A stretch of DNA of 64,000 nt. Origin: Hyunsoonleella aestuarii. GTDB taxonomy: Bacteria > Bacteroidota > Bacteroidia > Flavobacteriales > Flavobacteriaceae. Position numbers and translations under genes: made by a program. This document shows positions 57,006 through 64,000 of the stretch, piece by piece; position 1 is the stretch's first letter, and each line of letters begins with the position of its first letter. Below the pieces are notes generated by a model that was given only the letters and a program-made list of their open reading frames with translations, made no database searches and was not told the DNA's origin. The DNA lies in the NCBI RefSeq assembly GCF_006148925.1, contig NZ_VAWB01000001.1, positions 1,020,001-1,084,000 of the forward strand, read 5' to 3'.

Positions 57006-58208
57006 ATGAAAGCACTTTTTTACACTCGAGAATTTCCACCTTATGTTTATGGTGGCGCTGGGGTTCATGTTGAATATTTAGCTGAAGAATTAGCTGAATT
57101 AATGGAGATGGATGTGAGGTGTTTTGGTGATCAGGATGATAATACTGGTAATCCTATTGTGAAAGGCTATCTGTTTGATAATCCTATTTTTGAGGATGCC
57201 GATGATAAATTAAAATCTGTTTTTAAGACGTTGAGTACATGTATTCATATGAATGCAGAACCAATTGATGCAGATGTGGTTCATTGTCATACTTGGTACG
57301 CACATTTTGCTGGAATTGTTGCAAAGTTGTGTTATGGTGTTCCGTTGGTTATTACGACCCACTCTCTTGAGCCTTTAAGACCATGGAAAAGAGAACAATT
57401 AGGCAGGGGTTATGATGCTTCTTCATGGGTTGAAAAAACAGCCATTGAAATGGCTGACGCGCTTATTGCGGTTTCAGAAGAGACAAAAGAAGATGTTATA
57501 AAACATTTTGACGTCGACGAAAACAAAGTGCATGTTATCTATAATGGCATCAATCTTCAGCAGTACGTTACAACTTCTGAAACATCTACTTTAGATGAAT
57601 ATAGTATTGATAAATCCAAGCCATATGTTCTTTTTGTTGGAAGAATTACCCGTCAGAAAGGAATCATTCATTTGGTAAATGCTATTAAATACATAGATCC
57701 TGAAACACAAATCGTACTTTGTGCTGGTGCTCCAGATACTAAAGAAATTGGTGAAGAAATGGAGGCTGCAGTAAACGAAGTTAAAAAGACGCGAGACAAC
57801 GTGATATGGATAGATAAAATGGTAACCAAAGAAGAAATCATTCAGCTTTATTCACATGCTGATGTTTTTTGCTGCCCTTCTATTTATGAGCCTTTTGGAA
57901 TTATAAACATTGAAGCCATGGCTTGCAACACGGCGGTAGTAGCAAGTGCAGTTGGAGGCATTAAAGAGGTTGTTGTTGACGGTGAGACAGGAATTTTAAT
58001 ACCACTTGAACAGCAAAATGAAGCGCCTTTTGAGCCAATCGATCCAGAAAAATTTGCGCGTGATTTAGCTGATGGAGTTAATAAAGTAATTAACGACAAA
58101 GAGTTAAGAGAAAATATGGCCAAAAATGGTCGTAAACGTGTTGAGGATTATTTCGATTGGATCGCCATAGCAAAACAAGTGAAAGAATTATATAAATCTT
58201 TACTATAA
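57006..58208 (+). CDS. glgA: GT4 glycogen synthase / GlgM-type glucosyltransferase
   Basis: 400 residues, GT-B fold. FPPYVYGGAGVHVEYLAEEL at the N-terminus and the EX7E motif EPFGIINIE in the C-half mark the retaining GT4 family. HTWYAHFAG and FVGRITRQKG complete the ADP-glucose site. The short GT4 form resembles the actinobacterial type (GlgM, which makes maltose-1-phosphate from ADP-glucose and glucose-1-phosphate) rather than the ~480-residue GT5 GlgA. GlgE two genes on supports a GlgM role; direct glucan elongation is the alternative. Confidence 0.88.
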   Translation: MKALFYTREFPPYVYGGAGVHVEYLAEELAELMEMDVRCFGDQDDNTGNPIVKGYLFDNPIFEDADDKLKSVFKTLSTCIHMNAEPIDADVVHCHTWYAHFAGIVAKLCYGVPLVITTHSLEPLRPWKREQLGRGYDASSWVEKTAIEMADALIAVSEETKEDVIKHFDVDENKVHVIYNGINLQQYVTTSETSTLDEYSIDKSKPYVLFVGRITRQKGIIHLVNAIKYIDPETQIVLCAGAPDTKEIGEEMEAAVNEVKKTRDNVIWIDKMVTKEEIIQLYSHADVFCCPSIYEPFGIINIEAMACNTAVVASAVGGIKEVVVDGETGILIPLEQQNEAPFEPIDPEKFARDLADGVNKVINDKELRENMAKNGRKRVEDYFDWIAIAKQVKELYKSLL

Positions 58209-58225
58209 AATAAAAATAACTAAAT

Positions 58226-59494
58226 ATGATTAATAATAAGGTTTTAGCCATAATATTAGGTGGCGGTCAAGGTTCAAGATTATATCCACTTACAAAAGAC
58301 AGGTCAAAGCCGGCTGTTCCTATTGCTGGAAAGTACAGGCTAGTAGATATTCCTATTTCTAACTGTATTAATTCAGATATTAAACGCATGTTCGTATTAA
58401 CACAGTTTAATTCTGCCTCATTAAATCGTCACATAAAAAACACCTATCATTTTAGTTTTTTTAGTAGTGCTTTTGTTGATGTATTGGCCGCGGAACAAAC
58501 ACCACAAAATAAAACATGGTTTCAAGGCACAGCAGATGCGGTGAGGCAAAGTATGCATCATTTTTTAAGCCATGATTTTGAGTATTTCTTAATTTTATCA
58601 GGGGATCAATTATATCAAATGGATTATCAACAAATGATTAGGGCTCATCAGGAAAATGGTGCTGAAATTTCAATTGCAACAATTCCTGTTAATGCTAAAG
58701 AAGCTACCGAATTTGGTATTCTTAAGTCTGATGATGCCAACGTTATTAAATCATTTATTGAAAAACCTAGTGCCGACTTACTTCCAGATTGGACATCGGA
58801 GGTAAGTGACGAAATGAAAAACCAAGGAAGAAACTATTTAGCCTCAATGGGTATTTATGTTTTCAATAAAAGTTTATTAACTAAACTCATGGAAAGCCCA
58901 GACACGAATGACTTTGGTAAAGAAATTATTCCTCAAGCCATTGATAAGCACAAGACTTTAAGTTATCAATATGAAGGTTATTGGACAGATATAGGAAATA
59001 TTGATTCGTTTTTCGAAGCCAATATTGGACTTACCGCCGATATTCCACAGTTTGATTTATACGACAAAAAGAAACGAATTTATACACGTGCCAGAATGCT
59101 TCCTACAACAAAATTAGCAGGAACTATACTTGAAAAAACTGTAATTGCAGAGGGTTGTATTATTAGCGCAGCGAAAATAGAACAATCTGTTATTGGAATC
59201 CGCTCAAGAATTGGTGACGATTCGACGATTATTAACACCTACATGATGGGCTGTGACCACTACGAAACATTAGAAGAAATAGATAAGAATAAGGTTGAGA
59301 TTTTAATGGGTATTGGTCAACGTTGTTTCATAAAAAATGCAATTATTGATAAAAATTGCCGTATTGGAGATGATGTTAGAATTAACGGAGGCAAGCATTT
59401 AGAAGATACGGAAACTGACACCTATTTCGTTAAAGACGGCATCGTTGTTATTAAAAAGGGCGCTGTTATTCCAAAGAACACAACCATTCAATAA
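58226..59494 (+). CDS. glgC: Glucose-1-phosphate adenylyltransferase (ADP-glucose pyrophosphorylase)
   Basis: 422 residues. Forms ADP-glucose from ATP and glucose-1-phosphate. N-terminal nucleotide site GGGQGSRLYPLTKDRSKPA and the sugar site FGILK and IEKP are present; a left-handed beta helix closes the C-terminus. 17 bp behind glgA. It supplies the donor for glgA. Confidence 0.96.
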   Translation: MINNKVLAIILGGGQGSRLYPLTKDRSKPAVPIAGKYRLVDIPISNCINSDIKRMFVLTQFNSASLNRHIKNTYHFSFFSSAFVDVLAAEQTPQNKTWFQGTADAVRQSMHHFLSHDFEYFLILSGDQLYQMDYQQMIRAHQENGAEISIATIPVNAKEATEFGILKSDDANVIKSFIEKPSADLLPDWTSEVSDEMKNQGRNYLASMGIYVFNKSLLTKLMESPDTNDFGKEIIPQAIDKHKTLSYQYEGYWTDIGNIDSFFEANIGLTADIPQFDLYDKKKRIYTRARMLPTTKLAGTILEKTVIAEGCIISAAKIEQSVIGIRSRIGDDSTIINTYMMGCDHYETLEEIDKNKVEILMGIGQRCFIKNAIIDKNCRIGDDVRINGGKHLEDTETDTYFVKDGIVVIKKGAVIPKNTTIQ

Positions 59495-59533
59495 TTATCT
59501 AAAACCTTTTATTTTTTCTATAACCAACCTGAT

Positions 59534-61471
59534 ATGAAGGACCAAAGAAGAGTTGTCATTGATTATGTATCCCCCAGTGTAAATTGTGGCAAATTTTACA
59601 TAAAGCGTGTCGTAAACGAGCTTGTTAATGTAGAAGCTCATATTCTTGCAGATGGACATGATGTTCTTAGTGCGTCTGTGCTTTACAGGCACGAAAGTGA
59701 TAAATCTTGGAGTGAAATTAGAATGAATCTGGTTTCAAACGATGAGTGGCAAGCAACTTTTAAAGTTGAAAAACAAGGATATTATAGCTATAAAGTCCAA
59801 GCTTGGGTAGATTATGCTTTAAATTGGAGGCATGGCCTTATTCGAAAAATTGATGACGGACAACATGTTGTTTCAGAACTTCTAGAAGGAGCAGATTATG
59901 TGCAGGCCGTTTCAAGAAGGGTCAAAGGAAAGGACAAAGCCTACCTCCTGCATTTACATAATATTTTTAAAAATGAAAATGATTATGGTGAAGCTATTAC
60001 CGAAGCGACTTCAGATAAACTATTTCAACTGTTTTTTAATAACCCTATTAAGTTTCTTGACCAAACGTCCCCAGAATATAAAGTTTACGTGGACAGAAAA
60101 AAAGCTAGGTTTAGTACTTGGTATGAGTTTTTCCCGCGTTCCACTTCAGAAAAAGAAGGTGTTCATGGTACTTTTAAAGATTGTGAACGTTTGCTTCCTA
60201 GAGTTAAAAACATGGGGTTTGATGTAGTTTATTTACCCCCTATAAATCCGATAGGAGAGGTTAACAGAAAAGGTAAAAATAACACAACCGAAGCAGTTGT
60301 AGGTGATGTTGGTTCTACATGGGGTATTGGCTCCAAACATGGTGGGCACAAAGATATTCATCCACAACTTGGATCTCTTGACGATTTTAAGTCTTTAATA
60401 CAACGAGCAAAAGACAATGATTTGGAGATTGCAATGGATTATGCTCTTCAAGCAGCACCAGACCATCCATGGGTAAAAGAACATCCTAAATGGTTTAAGT
60501 GGCGTCCCGATGGCACTGTTCAATATGCTGAAAACCCTCCAAAAAAATACCAAGATATCTTACCAATTTATTGGGAAAGCGAGGATTATAAAGCGCTTTG
60601 GAGCGAGTGTTTAGACATTTTACTATATTGGATTGATTGTGGTATTAAAATCTTTAGGGTAGATAACCCGCATACAAAACCATTTAACTTTTGGAATTGG
60701 ATTATAAAAAATGTTAAGGCGTCCCATCCGGATGTTATATTTTTAGCTGAAGCCTTTACAGCTCCAAAAGTTATGCAACAACTAGCAAAACAAGGTTATG
60801 CCCAGTCGTATACATATTTCACATGGCGTAATTCTAAGCATGAATTAATTGAATACATAAATGAGCTTACCCAAAGTGAGCTAAAAGAATACATGCAACC
60901 CAATTTTTGGCCAAATACACCAGACATTAACCCATATCATTTACAAGGAGCGAACGAATCTAAGCATATACAGCGCTATGCGCTTGCTGCAACTTTAAGT
61001 TCATGCATTGGTATATATGGTCCTGTATTTGAATATATGCTTTCAGATTCTTTACTAGGAAAAGAAGAGTACTTAAATTCTGAAAAGTTTCAAATTACTC
61101 ACTACGATTGGACTATTCAAAACAAGTTAATAACCATTATTGCTAAGATTAATTATATAAGAAACCATAATGAGGCTCTTCAGCAAACTAATAATATTAA
61201 GTTCTGTCATGTTGAAAACAACAATTTATTAGCGTTCTACAAGTGGAATGATGATAGAACCAATGAAATCTTTGTAGTTATTAGTTTAGATGCTTATAAT
61301 TCTCAGCAAGGGACTGTACAGTTGCCTTTATATGAATTAGGTATTCACCCTGGTCACAACCTAGAAATGCATGATCTAATCACCGATAGCCGTTACAATT
61401 GGTACAACGAATGGAGCTTTGTTGAATTACACCCAACACTGCCATTTCACATCTTCAAGATTAATAAGTAG
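59534..61471 (+). CDS. glgE: Alpha-1,4-glucan:maltose-1-phosphate maltosyltransferase
   Basis: 645 residues, GH13 subfamily 3. Transfers maltose from alpha-maltose-1-phosphate to the non-reducing end of alpha-glucans. Typical segments are WYEFFPRSTSEKEGVHGTF, LPPINPIGEVNRKGKNN and HPQLGSLDDF. The nucleophile is Asp377 in IFRVDNPHTKP and the acid/base Glu406 in IFLAEAFTAP, 29 residues apart, the same spacing as I recall for the Streptomyces enzyme. Cytoplasmic; an N-terminal all-beta domain (about 1-120) precedes the barrel. It lies 8 bp before the maltokinase gene. Confidence 0.94.
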   Translation: MKDQRRVVIDYVSPSVNCGKFYIKRVVNELVNVEAHILADGHDVLSASVLYRHESDKSWSEIRMNLVSNDEWQATFKVEKQGYYSYKVQAWVDYALNWRHGLIRKIDDGQHVVSELLEGADYVQAVSRRVKGKDKAYLLHLHNIFKNENDYGEAITEATSDKLFQLFFNNPIKFLDQTSPEYKVYVDRKKARFSTWYEFFPRSTSEKEGVHGTFKDCERLLPRVKNMGFDVVYLPPINPIGEVNRKGKNNTTEAVVGDVGSTWGIGSKHGGHKDIHPQLGSLDDFKSLIQRAKDNDLEIAMDYALQAAPDHPWVKEHPKWFKWRPDGTVQYAENPPKKYQDILPIYWESEDYKALWSECLDILLYWIDCGIKIFRVDNPHTKPFNFWNWIIKNVKASHPDVIFLAEAFTAPKVMQQLAKQGYAQSYTYFTWRNSKHELIEYINELTQSELKEYMQPNFWPNTPDINPYHLQGANESKHIQRYALAATLSSCIGIYGPVFEYMLSDSLLGKEEYLNSEKFQITHYDWTIQNKLITIIAKINYIRNHNEALQQTNNIKFCHVENNNLLAFYKWNDDRTNEIFVVISLDAYNSQQGTVQLPLYELGIHPGHNLEMHDLITDSRYNWYNEWSFVELHPTLPFHIFKINK

Positions 61472-61479
61472 GACATATA

Positions 61480-63102
61480 ATGGAAACGGCTGCAACAGAT
61501 AATACCCCCGCCTTTCAGTTTAATAAAACTTGGGAAGAATTGCTGGACAGCAGCGAGTTTGTTCAGATTTTTTTGTCGGATGTTTTAGAGGAATATATTG
61601 TTAAACAGAGGTGGTATGCTGGTAAGGCTAGTAAACTGAAATATATAGAACTAGCTGAATTTTTTAAAATTCAGCAGAAAGGCGAAGTATATTACGGACT
61701 TATTCTAGAAGTAAATTTTGTTGAAGCTTTTTATCAGCATTATTTTCTGCCTATTGCATTCGTAACAGATGATAATTTTGCACAACACGACAGAATTCTG
61801 CCTATTGAAATTAACAACCAGAGAGGATACATAATTGATGCTGCCAATCTAGAAGCTTTTAGAAAGTTAGTTTTTGAACGAATTGCTACGGCAGATCCAA
61901 TAGATACTACAAAAGTACAGTACCATAAAAGTCATGGGTTTGAAAATAAATCCTATGAATCATCTCGGTTTATGGGTTTAGAGCAAAGTAATACATCGCT
62001 AGTTTATAATGAAAAGTATGTGTTAAAGTTTTTTAGGCGAATTTTTGCTGATAAGAATCCTGATTATGAAATGAGTCGTTTTTTATCAGAAAAAAAAGGT
62101 TTCAGAAACACACCTTCTTATTTAGGTAGTATTAATTTGGTAGATTCTGAAAACTCCAATATTACAATAGGATTAATGCAGGAGATGATTCCAAATGAGG
62201 GGGATTCTTGGGATTATATGCTTAAAGAACTACATAAAGTCTTTTCTAACTTAGAATATAAGAGTATCGATATTGAATCTTTACCTAATATTGACTTATA
62301 TGAGCGATTAAGCATCGAAAATATTCCACCACAAATTATTGATTGGGCTGGATTAAATTTATTTTTAAAAGTTCAAACTTTAGCTAAGCGTACCGCAGAA
62401 ATGCATATTGCTCTTGGTTCAGAATTCGAAGAGACGGCCTTTACACCAGAACACTATAATGGTGATTATGAAGTGTGGTTAAAAAATAAAATGCTTTACC
62501 AATTTCAAAACAGATTAAATACTGTTGAAAACAACATGCACAAGCTTGATGGTTTGGCTTTAGATTTAGCAAAAGAATTTCTCGATAAAAAAAATAGTAT
62601 TAGAAAACGTTTTGTGGATTTTGACTGGACAAAGCTTAAAGGAGAACGCATAAGGATTCATGGCGATTATCATTTAGGGCAAGTATTAGTTGAGAATAAT
62701 GATTTTTATATTTTAGATTTCGAAGGTGAGCCAGAAAGCACTATAAGAGACAGAAAAGTAAAGCAACCACCGTTAAAAGATGTAGCTGGTTTGTTCAGGT
62801 CATTTCACTATGCAATTTATGCCACTATTTTTAATAATAAAGATAGTTATCCATCTAGTCAGAATAACTTATTTAAAGGTGGAGAGATTTTATACCGTTA
62901 TATTACAGGACTATTTTTAGGCACCTATGTTACCTTAACACAAAATGCAAATTTAAATTTAGGATACAATCAAGAACGTATATTCATATTAAAATACTGC
63001 TTACTAGAAAAAGCAATTTACGAATTGGGTTACGAACTTAATTCACGCCCAAAATGGGCGGTTATTCCATTAAAAGGAATATCAAATATTATAAATCATT
63101 AA
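61480..63102 (+). CDS. Maltokinase (Pep2-like)
   Basis: 540 residues. ATP-dependent phosphorylation of maltose to maltose-1-phosphate, the GlgE substrate. C-terminal kinase motif IRIHGDYHLGQVLVEN (catalytic His394/Asp396) and LDFEGEP (metal-binding Asp413) are exact Pep2 hallmarks. KQRWYAGKASKLKYIEL at 42-58 is the conserved N-cap. At 540 residues it is longer than the ~450 of mycobacterial Pep2. In many genomes it is fused to or beside treS; no treS is seen in the window, though it may lie beyond glgB. Confidence 0.92.
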   Translation: METAATDNTPAFQFNKTWEELLDSSEFVQIFLSDVLEEYIVKQRWYAGKASKLKYIELAEFFKIQQKGEVYYGLILEVNFVEAFYQHYFLPIAFVTDDNFAQHDRILPIEINNQRGYIIDAANLEAFRKLVFERIATADPIDTTKVQYHKSHGFENKSYESSRFMGLEQSNTSLVYNEKYVLKFFRRIFADKNPDYEMSRFLSEKKGFRNTPSYLGSINLVDSENSNITIGLMQEMIPNEGDSWDYMLKELHKVFSNLEYKSIDIESLPNIDLYERLSIENIPPQIIDWAGLNLFLKVQTLAKRTAEMHIALGSEFEETAFTPEHYNGDYEVWLKNKMLYQFQNRLNTVENNMHKLDGLALDLAKEFLDKKNSIRKRFVDFDWTKLKGERIRIHGDYHLGQVLVENNDFYILDFEGEPESTIRDRKVKQPPLKDVAGLFRSFHYAIYATIFNNKDSYPSSQNNLFKGGEILYRYITGLFLGTYVTLTQNANLNLGYNQERIFILKYCLLEKAIYELGYELNSRPKWAVIPLKGISNIINH

Positions 63103-63105
63103 TTT

Positions 63106-64000
63106 ATGGCTCAAGTAAAAGTTCACAGTTTATTTACAGAATTTGATATTAATCTCTTTAAGGCTGGGAAGCATTTTAGGCTCTACGAAAAATTTGGCTC
63201 TCACCTAGTAACTGTAGACGGTATAGACGGGGTTTATTTTGCTGTTTGGGCTCCTACAGCAAAACAAGTATCTGTTATTGGCGATTTCAACTATTGGATG
63301 GAAGGCGAACATCAGCTTAATGTTAGATGGGATTCTAGTGGTATATGGGAAGGTTTTATCCCGCTAATTGGTAAAGGAACGAGTTACAAGTATAAAATCC
63401 AAAGCCATAATAATGACATAAAGACTGAAAAAGCAGATCCATACGCAAGACGTTTCGAACACCCTCCAAGAACCGCCTCTATAGTTTGGGATGATGGTTA
63501 CAAATGGAAAGATAAGGATTGGATGAAAACCCGTAAAAAGAATAATGCAATTGATGCACCATTTTCTGTTTATGAAGTCCATTTAGGTTCTTGGAAAAAA
63601 CAAATTGAAGAAGATCGATTCATGTCCTATTTTGAATTGGCAGACGATTTAGTAAAATATGTTAGCGAAATGAATTTTACCCATGTGGAGCTCATGCCTA
63701 TTATGGAATATCCTTACGATCCGTCTTGGGGATATCAACTTACAGGATATTTCGCACCAACCTCTCGTTTTGGATATCCAGAAGAATTTAAATATTTAGT
63801 GGATAAATTACATCAAGCTGGTGTTGGTCTTATTTTGGATTGGGTGCCATCCCATTTCCCTGAAGATGCGCACGGGTTAGGGTTCTTTGATGGTTCGCAT
63901 TTATATGAGCATCCAGATAAACGAAAAGGATATCATCAAGACTGGAAGAGTTTAATTTTTAATTACGAACGTAATGAGGTTCGCTCTTTCCTTATTAGTA
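63106..64000 (+). CDS. glgB: 1,4-alpha-glucan branching enzyme, 5' part (cut by window end)
   Basis: The frame opens at ATG 63106, 3 bp after the maltokinase stop, and is still open at the last base, about 298 codons. It starts MAQVKVHSLFTEFDINLF. A CBM48 domain follows with VYFAVWAPTAKQVSVIGDFN, then the GH13_9 barrel entry YEVHLGSWK, VELMPIMEYPYDPSWGYQ and LILDWVPSHFPEDAHGL. It adds alpha-1,6 branches to glucan made by GlgE or GlgA. The catalytic Asp and Glu lie beyond the window. Confidence 0.95.
   Translation, partial: MAQVKVHSLFTEFDINLFKAGKHFRLYEKFGSHLVTVDGIDGVYFAVWAPTAKQVSVIGDFNYWMEGEHQLNVRWDSSGIWEGFIPLIGKGTSYKYKIQSHNNDIKTEKADPYARRFEHPPRTASIVWDDGYKWKDKDWMKTRKKNNAIDAPFSVYEVHLGSWKKQIEEDRFMSYFELADDLVKYVSEMNFTHVELMPIMEYPYDPSWGYQLTGYFAPTSRFGYPEEFKYLVDKLHQAGVGLILDWVPSHFPEDAHGLGFFDGSHLYEHPDKRKGYHQDWKSLIFNYERNEVRSFLIS

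Noticed and set aside
59495-59692. Minus-strand frame overlapping the glgC/glgE junction
   Set aside because: Antisense shadow of glgE with no family likeness or promoter.

Overview
The window is AT-rich chromosomal DNA from a member of the Bacteroidota, most likely Flavobacteriaceae. Supporting signs are a SusC/SusD pair, the Bacteroidota -7 promoter box TAnnTTTG in front of many genes, Bacteroidota-style lipoprotein leaders, and the gene order DUF177-rpmF-fabH-accB-accC. A marine, glycan-degrading lifestyle is plausible but is inference. Both ends cut through genes: a prolyl oligopeptidase on the left and glgB on the right.

Layout. 1-9.9 kb is housekeeping: prolyl oligopeptidase, an orphan ABC ATPase, an FAD oxidoreductase overlapping a GreA-like gene, the fatty-acid block accC/accB/fabH with rpmF and DUF177, pdxA, ribE, and a small exported protein with a C-terminal membrane anchor. 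10.2-48.8 kb is a large carbohydrate-use locus, almost all on the minus strand. It has four transcription units: (a) a GH13_18 phosphorylase and a PfkB kinase; (b) an exported GH13 alpha-glucosidase, a six-hairpin glycosidase, three MFS transporters, a GH37 trehalase and a GH13 amylase-like lipoprotein; (c) SusC, SusD, three giant FG-GAP/ASPIC lipoproteins, a PAP2/vanadium-haloperoxidase-like lipoprotein and a GyrI-like protein; (d) an MFS sugar porter, a GH32 fructan/sucrose hydrolase and a fructokinase. A plus-strand GH65 enzyme and a LacI-family regulator close the locus. 49.9-56.3 kb is housekeeping again: SRAP protein, tRNA-Met, methylmalonyl-CoA epimerase, rbfA, a LolC/E-like permease, dusB, lepA and a small lipoprotein. 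57.0-64.0 kb is a glycogen operon in the order glgA(GlgM-type)-glgC-glgE-maltokinase-glgB.

How it fits together. One 14-bp palindrome, CGAAAWCGWTTTCG, occurs upstream of each of the four minus-strand sugar operons. It has the form of a LacI-family operator, and the only LacI-family gene in the window sits at the end of the locus. This suggests one regulon of about 36 kb for uptake and breakdown of sucrose, fructans, alpha-glucosides and trehalose. Hexose phosphates from it would feed the glycogen operon, where the GlgE route (maltose-1-phosphate) links trehalose/maltose to alpha-glucan. The least understood part is the block of three paralogous FG-GAP/ASPIC lipoproteins with the haloperoxidase-like protein behind SusCD. 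It may have its own promoter.
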